Positions 18,718 through 26,885 of a DNA stretch of 64,000 bases are shown here, one piece after another (position 1 is the first letter of the stretch; each line of letters starts with the position of its first letter). A program made the position numbers and the translations under genes. This stretch comes from Endozoicomonas sp. 8E. Lineage in GTDB: Bacteria; Pseudomonadota; Gammaproteobacteria; Pseudomonadales; Endozoicomonadaceae. The notes beneath the pieces were generated by a model. The model worked only from the letters and a program-made list of their open reading frames with translations. It did not search any database and was not told where the DNA came from. Location of the stretch: the NCBI RefSeq assembly GCF_032883915.1, contig NZ_CP120717.1:4471697-4535696 (forward strand), read 5' to 3'.

Positions 18718-20055
18718 TTGAAAAACTTACTCTCTAATAGATGTAATGACAGAGTCTTCAGAAAACCACTCTCTGCGGGACTCGTGTTGCTGTTACTCAC
18801 ATTGCCTGCCCTATGCCAGGCCGAATCATTTAAAAGAGGCTTTGTTGTCGAGTTGCAACAGGATGGAAGCTCTCCAACAGGCAGCTTTTCCATACTGCAA
18901 GATCCGCACACCTTACTGAGCACCCCGTCATACCTTACCGATATAAACGACTATGCGGAAGCAATTCTGCCATCTGAAGACAAAACAGACAAACTTGGCT
19001 ATGGGGTAAAAACCTCCTTATTTGATTCGATCTCATGGCAGTTGATTTACGCCACTCATTTTCTGGTTGCTTACAAACTGGTTATGATTACCAGCGACGC
19101 CACTCTGCGCACAAAACTTTATTCAGGGGTACCTGCAGAAGCGTTTGTCGCTGTCGGCACGCTTTTGCAAAGCTATTGGAACACCGATTCCCCCCTGTTC
19201 AATCCGATAGGGCAACTGGAGGCAAGTCAGGATGATCCGTTTGTGATCACCACGATGATGCTCCCCGGACATGGTCAACAACAAAGTCAACAAAAAAGCC
19301 AGGAACCAAACCAGCCATCAGCATCACCCGGTCAGCAAGCCTCTCATTCAACCAGGCTACTTAAAGCCACTCTCACCTACCGTTCTGGCTCCGGTGACGG
19401 TAACAAAGGCCCCGGACAACAAAAGCATACTTTAGGTTTAAATTGTCACGTCGACACCTGTAATGGCGTTTGTAAACTTCGACAATCATCGGATAGTAGC
19501 GAGTCATCAGAAGAGGGGTCGCTGAATGCCGCAGAAACTCCAACAAACCATACCACAGGGACAACAGAACAAGGCATGCAATGCGCACGAATGGATGATC
19601 TCATCCAAGCCCTGCACGATCTTCAGCCACACGCCCTTACATCATCGTTTATCAAGCCGGAAAATGAACCGCGTGAACAGAGAAGAGCCCAAAAGAAGCA
19701 ACCCAAGCGCTTACATAGCACCGTCAGCAGCCTGAATAGAAGAAGATCCAGTCTCTTCGAGCAACACCATTGTAACGAGACAGTGGTCGGAGCGGATGGC
19801 AAAGAGCACCGATGCGATCGGGTCTCAGTCAGCGCTTCAGCCCTCAAGCGTCACAAAAAAAGATTCCACACCGAATCACAAACTTGTGACGAGCCAGCGG
19901 TTGGAGAGGATGATCAACAGCAGCCATGCGGAACGACCTTAGAGAACTGTGAAGCGCTGCCCTATCAAACTGAAGCGCATCGAAAAGGCAAGCAGCCTCT
20001 TGATACAAAACAGGATGATAATGACTTTAATCCTTCAGAAGAAAGTAAAGAGTGA
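18718..20055 (+). CDS. Secreted protein with two C2H2-like finger modules, unknown function
   Basis: 445 residues from a TTG start with TAAGGA seven bases upstream; the nearby upstream ATG is followed by a stop, which supports TTG. Residues 17-36 form a signal peptide ending LCQA. The middle is Gln/Ser/Pro-rich and low in complexity. Near the C-terminus are two tandem modules with equal spacing: C-x13-C-x12-H-x4-H starting at HHCNETVVGADG, then C-x13-C-x12-Q-x3-H starting at QTCDEPAVGEDD, where one His is replaced. The tail is highly charged. C2H2-like fingers with an export signal suggest a protein that acts outside the cell, perhaps in a eukaryotic host; this is inference. Unique insertion between truA and fimV. 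Confidence 0.6.
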   Translation: MKNLLSNRCNDRVFRKPLSAGLVLLLLTLPALCQAESFKRGFVVELQQDGSSPTGSFSILQDPHTLLSTPSYLTDINDYAEAILPSEDKTDKLGYGVKTSLFDSISWQLIYATHFLVAYKLVMITSDATLRTKLYSGVPAEAFVAVGTLLQSYWNTDSPLFNPIGQLEASQDDPFVITTMMLPGHGQQQSQQKSQEPNQPSASPGQQASHSTRLLKATLTYRSGSGDGNKGPGQQKHTLGLNCHVDTCNGVCKLRQSSDSSESSEEGSLNAAETPTNHTTGTTEQGMQCARMDDLIQALHDLQPHALTSSFIKPENEPREQRRAQKKQPKRLHSTVSSLNRRRSSLFEQHHCNETVVGADGKEHRCDRVSVSASALKRHKKRFHTESQTCDEPAVGEDDQQQPCGTTLENCEALPYQTEAHRKGKQPLDTKQDDNDFNPSEESKE

Positions 20056-20209
20056 TCCAGCTTCCAACCCTATTAAAAGACACTTCCAGAATGGATAGAC
20101 ATCTCAGATATCATCAGTTTTTTCATCCCAACAAAAGGTCTGTTCTGAAATGCTGGTTAAACTTCTGGCAGACATTCGTTACCTGTTGCTTTAATCCCGA
20201 TTCCAATGA
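20056..20209. other. Intergenic, 3' flank of the intron nest
   Basis: Between the finger-protein stop and the 3' end of the outer intron. It includes a perfect hairpin AATCCCGATTCC-AATG-AATCGGGAT (about 20193-20217) that straddles the predicted 3' splice junction. No gene. Confidence 0.5.
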
Positions 20210-20283
20210 ATCGGGATAGGGCGTAGCCTCACAGCTACGCTCACCGGGTAGAAGGAGCTACCAATTGTAGCTCCAACCCCCTC

Positions 20284-20317
20284 AGATCCCGGCGTGCGGA
20301 TTTCCCGCACCGGGCTC
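20284..20317 (-). other. Domain V of the inner group II intron
   Basis: 34-nt catalytic hairpin with a GAAA tetraloop, AGC triad at the 5' side (20316-20314) and CG bulge on the 3' side. Intact by eye, so the ribozyme core could still be active. Confidence 0.85.
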
Positions 20318-20330
20318 TTCGATATTTGAC

Positions 20331-21637
20331 TCACAGCACAGCCATGGATTTCATTGCCATAAAAGGCAGCATCATCCTCGGTTTCTGTAACGGCAGAAGC
20401 TGCTTGAGATTATGGTACTTTTCCCATGGAATCTTGCCTTTCCGGCATCGGCTACACAGCATCTTGTACCAGTAGCGGTCAACAAACCGGTAAAGCTTCT
20501 CCATACTTCGGAAGTTTCCTCCCAGACCGTAATACGCATAATGCCCTCTCAACCGTCGATTGATCGCTGTCACTTGTTCGTGCAGCGGATCATGGCGTAT
20601 TCGTCTCAGCAGTTCCTTCAGTTTGGCTATGCTGCGTCTTAGGCGGGATTTTTCCGTTCTCCTTCCCACCATGAAGTTTCCTTTCAGATTCCTTGTGCAG
20701 TAGTGCGTAAAGCCAAGGAAGTAAACCGTCTCCGATCGTCTTCCCCACGACTGGCAAAACGTCCGAACCTGACTAACCGGGTTTTATCCGGCTCCAGTTT
20801 CAACGCAAATTTCTCCAGTCGCTGTGGCAGCACATTCATGAACCGCTCCGCATCACTGCGATACTGAAAACACACCACAAAGTCATCAATGTACCTGATC
20901 AGCCATGCCTCGCCTTTTAGCCGGGGCTTGACCTTGCACTCGAACCAGAGGTCAAGCACATAATGCAGGTACAGGTTGCTCAGAACTACGCTGATCGGCC
21001 CACCCTGAGGCGTACCTTCTTCACACTCTTGCAACTCCCCGGCCTCCATCACCCCGGCTTTCAACCAGCGCCGTATAAGGTTCAGAATTCTGGGATCACC
21101 GACCCGGTGTTCCACAAAACGAAGCAGCCATCCATGGTCAAGACTCCCAAAGAAATTCTTCAAGTCCGCTTCCAGCACCCAGCTGACCTTTCGGCCTGAA
21201 ACCACCTCGTTAAAAGTGGACAGGGCATGGTGCGCTCCCAGTCGTGGCCTGCCACCCATGGAACAGGGCAAAAAGTCCTGCTCATAAATAGCATTCAGCA
21301 CATCAGCAACACTTCGCTGCAAAGCCCGGTCATTGATGCAGGGAACACCCAGAGGGCGCTTTTCCTTTTTCCCCGGCTTGGGTATCCATGCCCTTTTGAC
21401 CGGCGGTGCCTTGTAGCCTTGCCGATGGATAGACGTCAGTGTCTGTTGCAACCACCGCTTAAAGTCTTTCTTTGTCTCTTCGACAGTCAGCCCATCGACT
21501 CCGGGCGATGTGTTGTGTGGAATCTTGTTCAGATTCATACACAGGCTCGCCGGGGTAATATGATGTGCCAGACTTGTGAAGCGAAGTTTCGGATAACTCC
21601 GGGCTTTCGCTGCTACCCTCTCCAGTCCCGTTGCCAT
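20331..21637 (-). pseudogene. ltrA: Group II intron reverse transcriptase/maturase (inner intron), frameshifted
   Basis: Two adjoining frames make one protein. The first (20684-21637, 317 residues) has the RT core: SPGVDGLTVEETK, KRPLGVPCINDRALQ, EADLKNFFGSLDH, GTPQGGPISVVLSNLYLHY and the catalytic RYIDDFVV. It leaves frame near 20735, where the +1 frame reads ETVYFLGFTHYCTRN, and continues into 20331-20672 with the maturase domain (GRRTEKSRLRRSI, INRRLRGHYAYYG). A single indel explains the break. No endonuclease domain is seen. The start ATG at 21637 follows AAGG. Confidence 0.85.
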
Positions 21638-21639
21638 GG

Positions 21640-22168
21640 CTGGTTTACCTTCTCACTGCGTAAAAGACCGTAACTCCCTCAGATGTGGAGCCCATGTTTC
21701 CCTGGAAAGGCTCAAATACCGCCAGCCGCTTCCCCATGTGACGGGCTCTCCCCGCCTCGGAGTACTATCAGCTGGTCTGACTTCCTGAACGTCATCAAGT
21801 CGTTCTTGCTTTACAGGCTCGTCGGACCCTACAGGCTCCGCCTGAACGTTCAGGATCTCCCTTGTTCACGTAAAATCATTCGATAACATGCCGTGGGTAC
21901 GAACCCCGGAAGCAGTCGGGATGCCTTGTCATTAGCGGAGCTCCCGACTTCCGCTTTCCCCATTGAGAGAGAAGGTCAGCCACTTCAACCACGTTCAATT
22001 TCGGGGCTAATTATCCCTTAGCAGACGTTACGGCCTGTTATCACCCTGTCTACGCTTCGCAGTAGTCGTTACCTTCTACCACGCAAGACTCGGTACACGG
22101 CTGCCGACCACAGCTTTACCGCGATGACCATTTCAGGTCACAAGATTTTACGCGCTTGCAAGGCGCAA
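21640..22168 (-). other. 5' ribozyme domains (I-IV) of the inner intron
   Basis: About 530 non-coding bases upstream of the inner reverse transcriptase. On the minus strand they contain many short helices and the stretches GAACGTGGTTGAAGTGGC and GGGGAGAGCCCGTCAC, in a layout common to bacterial group II introns. The small frames here have no start signals and are not genes. Confidence 0.65.
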
Positions 22169-22172
22169 CTCC

Positions 22173-22206
22173 CACAACACCCAGCATACGGGTCCGTACT
22201 GGGCGT
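22173..22206 (-). other. Domain V of the outer group IIC intron
   Basis: CGCCCAG (22205-22199) pairs with CTGGGTG (22184-22178), TACG with CGTA above a TG bulge. The CGC triad at 22205-22203 separates this class from the AGC of other group II introns. It lies 11 bases past the reverse transcriptase stop. Confidence 0.8.
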
Positions 22207-22215
22207 TTCGGTCAG

Positions 22216-23501
22216 TTAAGCAGCCAATAATCTAATCAAACCTAATTCATCGAACCAACTATTCGGCAATGCTAAGTGTAGCGCAGGACTCCGGCTTATC
22301 CGCCAGTACCCTTTGCTCGATCCTACTGTCTGCCTCGTCAGCTCTTCACTGACTCCTCGCCTTCTTAGCTCCGCATATCGCTTCGGACTTTTCTTCCATT
22401 GATACCAGAGCAAACTTCTCAATCGTCGCCTGATCCAGCAGTCAAAGTTTTCAAACTCCGAACGGGTTTCAACTTCTCGAAAGTAGTTCTTCCAGCCCCG
22501 TAAATAGCGATTCAGAGACTCCAATCTCTGCTCCAGTGACCGCCCGCCTTTGCGGGTTAGTTGTTTGACCTTGTCCCTGAACCGCTTGCAGGTTTTATCT
22601 GCCAGCTTCTTCCTGCCATCTCTGGTAAAGCTGTATCCCAGGAACGCCCGCCTCCATGCCTTGTCAACTGCACTTTTCGCAACGTTGACCTTTAGCTTCA
22701 GCTTACTTTCGATGTAACGAGTCAAACTTGCCATCACTCTCTCGCCTGCTTTCTTGCTTCGCACAAACACCCGACAGTCGTCAGCATAACGTACAAATCG
22801 TAAATCACGCTTTTCTAACTCTTTATCGAGTTCATCCAGTACGATGTTAGATAACACAGGTGAGAGCGGTCCTCCCTGAGGCACTCCTTCAGTCTGCGGT
22901 TTTACCAGCCCGTTCTCCATCACTCCGGACTGTAGGAATCGTCGAATTAAACGTAATACATCCTTGTCATCTGTGTGAACGGCCAGTTTTGCCATCAGTC
23001 GATCATGGTTAACCCGGTCGAAGAATTTCGACAGGTCAATGTCCACAACCCAGTTATATCCTTCTCGGATATACGACTGAGCCTGATTAATCGCCTGATG
23101 AGCTGACCGGTTCGGCCTGAACCCGTAACTGAAAGCTGAAAACCTTAGTTCCCACTCGGCCTGCAATACTTGCTGTATCGCTTGCTGCACCATTCGGTCT
23201 AAGGCGATTGGTATACCCAACTGCCTTTCTCCTCCGTCCGGTTTGGGAATCAGTACTCGCCTTACGGGAGCAGGACGCCATTCTCCCTGCAAAGACATTG
23301 CCGCAGTTCATGACCATGTTCTTGTAGATGGGTGTACAACCCTTCCACTGTCATACGGTCGATGCCTGCTGCGCCTTTATTGCGTTTAACTCGCTGAAAG
23401 GCTCTTGTTAAATTATTGGGGTTGGCGATACGTTCCATCAGGCTCGTACCACCCGCCGGGCTTTCGTAATCCTGTGATACCGACACGACCTCAGCTCTCA
23501 T
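22216..23501 (-). pseudogene. ltrA: Group IIC intron reverse transcriptase/maturase (outer intron), frameshifted
   Basis: N-terminal piece (frame of 23262-23501, from ATG 23501 with GGAGG upstream) reads NNLTRAFQRVKRNKGAAGID, then runs off frame at about 23290. The rest (to 22216) continues QGEWRPAPVRRVLIPKPDGG, the RT blocks DIDLSKFFDRVNHD, EGVPQGGPLSPVLSN, the catalytic RFVRYADDCRVFV, and the C-terminal WYQWKKSPKRYAELRRRGV and GYWRISRSPALHLAL typical of class C proteins. One missing base between LRQ and LQGEW accounts for the break. No endonuclease domain, as usual for class C. Confidence 0.85.
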
Positions 23502-23992
23502 AGCCTTGCAGCCTCCGGTTCCGCCGTGACCACTTGGCATGAGTTCCAGTGTTTTCTGGATTTGTCTGCGTCCAGTGTATCGAATAACAGAAACTACTCA
23601 CCACTCTGTACCGTTCAAGCCTTCACTGACATACGCCAGCTACTATGCCATCTGCTGACTTCTGTGTGGCGGTCAAGTCACCTTACGATGGCCTCAGTCC
23701 GAAATATCAGACACCACACAGACCTCCCGAGGTAAGTCACACCGCCTTCGCCGCACAACCGCCAGATCTACTGCCTGAATGTCCGGATGAGTATGGACTT
23801 CGTCATCATACGCTGACTCGTCCTCACGCAAACAGCCTCATATCTGATTTCTGTTCGTCGGCTCGCGGTTTTGCTCCACACTGCCTTCAGCCTGCACCTC
23901 ACGATACAAACCTTGTGCTTCACTAGTCCTTCGCCCTCATCTGGCTGGACAGGGGACTTTCACCCCCAAGCTGTGTGACATGCTCGGCACAC
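23502..23992 (-). other. 5' ribozyme domains (I-IV) of the outer intron
   Basis: About 490 non-coding bases from GTGTGCC at 23992 to the reverse transcriptase start. Contains GGGGGTGAAAGTCCCC close to the 5' end. Short frames here lack ribosome sites and are not called. Confidence 0.7.
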
Positions 23993-23995
23993 ATA

Positions 23996-24030
23996 AAAAA
24001 ACCCGAAATGAATCATTTCGGGTTTTTTCA
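23996..24030 (-). terminator. fimV rho-independent terminator and intron target
   Basis: On the minus strand AAACCCGAAATGA-TT-CATTTCGGGTTTTTTT: a 10-bp stem with a small loop and a T-run, starting 17 bases after the fimV stop. The outer intron begins three bases after the T-run. Confidence 0.9.
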
Positions 24031-24046
24031 GTAGAGATCAGTAATG

Positions 24047-26452
24047 TTAAACCGCCTGTTCCATCAATGCCTGAGCTTCCCGCTTCTGCTCATCAGAGCC
24101 CGACTCAAGCACTTCTTGCAGAATGTCCCGGGCACCTTCTGTATCACCCATGTCAATGTAAGCCCTTGCCAAATCCAACTTGGTTGCGGCTTCATCATCA
24201 TCAGAAAGGAACTCCAGATCATCACCTTCCAGAACCGACTCCAAGTCAGGCAAACCATCATCAAAGCTTAGCGACTCTTCTTCAGCATCGGCATAGCCTT
24301 CATCCAATTCAAGCTTCAGATCGTCAAGGTCATCAACCGGAGCAGGAACCTCTTCCTGAACAGGTACATCCGATTCTGACGGCAGCTCCAGTTCCTCAAG
24401 CGACCCAGAAGTATCAGTATCATCTTCGCCCTCTTCCGGCTCCAGATCATCCAGCTGGAAGTCCAGATCATCAGACGACTCAGTCGGCTCATCATTGAAT
24501 TCCAGGTCATCAAGATCAAACTCCAGATCACCCAGCTCGCCATCAGGATCAACATCGCTTTCATCGCTAAGCGCTTCATTCAGGTCGAATTGCTCAAAAT
24601 CGTCATCTTCCTCTTCAGTAGCCGCTTGTGGAGTAGCATCTCCAGAGAAAGCTTCAGCCGGGAACCGGGCTTTGTAGGCATCAGCCTGACGCAGGGCATC
24701 TTGATCATCCAGCGACTCAACACCTGCCAGAGCTGCCTTAAAGTTATCCAGATCATTATTTTCAGAATGAACTTCCAGCAGTTTGAGTCTCAGATCCGAA
24801 CGATCCGGCTCGTTTTCAATGGCTTTTTCCAGCAGCTCAACAGCTTGCGGGAATCGGCCGTAGGCAATATAGATATCGGCCTCACTGATTGCATCATCGG
24901 TCTGCTGAGTCGTCTCTTCTGGCTCTTCATCTTCCAGCAGAATGTCTTCATCGATTTCGAGTGTCTCATCCAGCTCAAGCTTTTCCTGGTCATCCTGTTG
25001 AGGTTCATCAGGAATCAGCGACATCGGCTCCAGACTGGACTCTTCCTCAACTTCGATCTCATCCTCTTCTTCCTTGCGACGACGGTAAACTAACAAGGCC
25101 ACAATCAGACCTAATGGCAGCAGAGCTGACAGAGCCAAATAAAGAGGATGACCAAACAGGAAGCTCAGGAAGCCAGGCTCAGATTCTGGTAATGGTTGCT
25201 CAGCTACAGGAACCGGCCTGGTTTCCGGCGCTTTTTGCGCCGGTGTCCCGGCAGGCTGCTGTGTCAGAGCTGCCATCTGATCATCTTTCAGATCTATCAG
25301 TCGTTTCAAGGTACTGATCTGATCGTCGAGATCTTTCAAACGGCTTTTAAGCTCTTCATTCTCGCGAGTCAGGTTATCCATCTTCTCACGAGTCATTGCC
25401 AACTCATTCTGAAGCGCCGTGGTTGCCGCGTCTGCAGACCCTCTTCCCAGATCGCTGCCCGTACCGGAGCTATCATTTGTAGCAACAATCGACAAACGCC
25501 CATTATTTCCAGCACCTTTTCCACCCGATTCGGCTGAGCTGCGACGTGTTGCATCCAGCTGCTCGAGACGAGCCTGCCACTCACGGTTCTGTCGAGCCAC
25601 CTCACCAACAGCATCCTGAAAGCTCACTTGTTCAATTTCATCTCTGTCAGGCAAACGCAACACCTGTCCTTTTTTGAGACGGTTGATGTTATTTTGAACA
25701 AAGGCTTGAGAATTCTTTTTCTGCAGGGCCAGCATCGTCTGCTGAATACTCAGATCACTGGCAGGCCTGACACTTCTGGCAATATTCCAGAGACTATCAT
25801 TAGGCTGCACTTCATAAGTATCTCGCTGGCCTGGTCCAGAATAGCTACCGACACCAGTGCGGACAGGCTCTTCCCTGACCGGAGTGGCCTGGATCGGCCT
25901 GGCTGATTCTTCCGGCTGATAGGATGAAGATTGACTCTCAGAGTACCCTCTCTGATCGAACGGATTCACACTTTGACCACGTGAAGGCTCAGGAAAACCA
26001 CCGTTGTACGTCTGGGTAGAAGCAGGATTTACCGGAGCCGCTGCTTCCTGACTGAAGGCAGGCGGATCCAGCAGCATGGTGTATTCCCGGAGCAAGCGGC
26101 CACTGGGCCAGTGCACTTCCAGCAGGAAATTAAGGAAGGGCTCACGAACCACCTGACTACTGGTGACATGAATATAGCCCGTACCGTCCTCTCTCAGAAT
26201 GGTTTTAAACTTCAGGCCAGTCAGACTGAAAGGTCTGTCGAGCCCCGCCCGCTGAAAATCTGCACGACTGGCAAGATTGGGCAGAATCTCGTTCCGGGTC
26301 AACTCTCTGACTTGCAGCAATTCAATCTCGGCATCCAGCGGTTGATTGAGCGCAGAATTTAAGCGCACTTCACCCAACCCCAGTGCGTTCGCCAGACCGG
26401 AACCCATTGCTCCTGATATGACCATAGCTGCTACAAGCTTTTGCAGTTTCAT
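24047..26452 (-). CDS. fimV: FimV/HubP-family polar and pilus assembly protein
   Basis: 801 residues. Inner-membrane, peptidoglycan-binding scaffold for type IV pilus secretin assembly and polar organisation. Signal peptide 1-23, then the FimV N-terminal domain (LGLGEVRLNSALNQPLDAEI), a LysM-like segment starting TYEVQPNDSLWNIARSV near residue 210, a coiled coil around 345-400 (ALQNELAMTREKMDNLTREN), one membrane span near 440-460 (LYLALSALLPLGLIVALLVY), a long acidic cytoplasmic region with TPR-like repeats, and the FimV C-terminal domain (LDLARAYIDMGDTEGARDIL) near 757-775. All expected parts are present. Normally followed by truA; the intron nest and a finger-protein gene lie between. Confidence 0.93.
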   Translation of the reverse strand: MKLQKLVAAMVISGAMGSGLANALGLGEVRLNSALNQPLDAEIELLQVRELTRNEILPNLASRADFQRAGLDRPFSLTGLKFKTILREDGTGYIHVTSSQVVREPFLNFLLEVHWPSGRLLREYTMLLDPPAFSQEAAAPVNPASTQTYNGGFPEPSRGQSVNPFDQRGYSESQSSSYQPEESARPIQATPVREEPVRTGVGSYSGPGQRDTYEVQPNDSLWNIARSVRPASDLSIQQTMLALQKKNSQAFVQNNINRLKKGQVLRLPDRDEIEQVSFQDAVGEVARQNREWQARLEQLDATRRSSAESGGKGAGNNGRLSIVATNDSSGTGSDLGRGSADAATTALQNELAMTREKMDNLTRENEELKSRLKDLDDQISTLKRLIDLKDDQMAALTQQPAGTPAQKAPETRPVPVAEQPLPESEPGFLSFLFGHPLYLALSALLPLGLIVALLVYRRRKEEEDEIEVEEESSLEPMSLIPDEPQQDDQEKLELDETLEIDEDILLEDEEPEETTQQTDDAISEADIYIAYGRFPQAVELLEKAIENEPDRSDLRLKLLEVHSENNDLDNFKAALAGVESLDDQDALRQADAYKARFPAEAFSGDATPQAATEEEDDDFEQFDLNEALSDESDVDPDGELGDLEFDLDDLEFNDEPTESSDDLDFQLDDLEPEEGEDDTDTSGSLEELELPSESDVPVQEEVPAPVDDLDDLKLELDEGYADAEEESLSFDDGLPDLESVLEGDDLEFLSDDDEAATKLDLARAYIDMGDTEGARDILQEVLESGSDEQKREAQALMEQAV

Positions 26453-26885
26453 TATGAGTCCTTGTTATCTGCACGAATCAGAAAACCCGCCCGTAAACAC
26501 ACCTTACATCGACAGCCAGAAGCAGAACCGAGTTAAAAACTGAACAATTCAGGTCATCAACTATTCTCAACCCCCGCCTTTCAGGTCATGAGGTTTTCTC
26601 TGACGACACTTTTTATAACAAACAGCTTTCCAGACGTGTGCTGCACCCTCGAACAGAAGACAGGTGCCCAATCTGTACTCCAACATGGAATACACCAAAA
26701 ACTATGATCACTCATAGCCATAAAACCGGTACGGTTAACAGTTCCCGATAGCCTGAAGCCCTGCTGCTCCAAGAGCCTGTCGAACTTAAGACCGACAGGC
26801 TCCTCGTCAAAGCAAGGCTTCAGGATAAATTTTTTATTATTCTGACAATTTCAATAAGGAACTGTCACTAGTCTAAGCTAAGTTA
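26453..26885. other. Intergenic between usg and fimV
   Basis: 433 bases with no convincing gene; a 63-codon minus-strand frame (26581-26772) has no ribosome site or recognisable content. Holds the long palindrome at 26752-26824 and the promoter region of fimV. Confidence 0.55.
26752..26824. repeat. Long interrupted palindrome
   Basis: Outer arms CCTGAAGCC and GGCTTCAGG, inner arms GAGCCTGTCG and CGACAGGCTC around ACTTAAGAC. About 73 bases, able to form a cruciform or RNA hairpin on either strand. No T-run, so it is REP-like rather than a standard terminator; it might still stop transcription from usg. Confidence 0.6.

Larger units (their letters stand above)
20243..22168 (-). mobile_element. 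Inner group II intron nested in domain VI of the outer intron
   Basis: About 1.93 kb. Domain V at 20284-20317 is canonical: GAGCCCGGTGCGG, GAAA tetraloop, TCCGCACGCCGGGATCT, with the AGC triad and a two-base bulge. Domain VI (GGAGCTAC / GTAGCTCC, then TTCTACCCGGT) ends at 20243. About 530 bases of 5' ribozyme domains lie at 21640-22168, including GAAGTCAGACCAGCTGATAG just before the reverse transcriptase. The predicted 5' end reads TTGCGCC (or GTTGCGCC), which departs from the GTGYG consensus, so that boundary is uncertain by a base or two. No target duplication, as expected for retrohoming. Confidence 0.8.
20210..23992 (-). mobile_element. Outer group IIC intron, split by a nested intron
   Basis: Read on the minus strand it starts GTGTGCC at 23992, immediately after the fimV terminator hairpin and its T-run, the classic target of group IIC introns. 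GGTGAAAGTCCCC follows near the 5' end, as in many bacterial group II introns. Domain V lies at about 22173-22206 with the CGC triad (22205-22203) typical of IIC. Domain VI begins GGGAG at 22173-22169, is interrupted by the inner intron, and resumes GAGCGTAGC at 20242; it ends TATCCCGAT at 20210. Rejoined, it folds with GGGA/TCCC, GG/CC and GCGTAGC/GCTACGC pairs and a bulged TA that puts the branch A 8 nt from the end. Without the insert it would be about 1.86 kb. Its reverse transcriptase gene has one frameshift. Confidence 0.85.

Noticed and set aside
20331-23540. Retron or defence-type reverse transcriptases
   Set aside because: Both proteins carry maturase domains and sit between group II ribozyme domains, so they are intron-encoded.
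23526-24271. Several plus-strand frames over the outer intron 5' domain and the fimV end
   Set aside because: Antisense to ribozyme RNA or fimV; Pro/His-rich peptides from antisense of acidic codons.
26581-26772. 63-codon minus-strand frame in the usg-fimV gap
   Set aside because: No ribosome site; spans part of the palindrome region; no family features.
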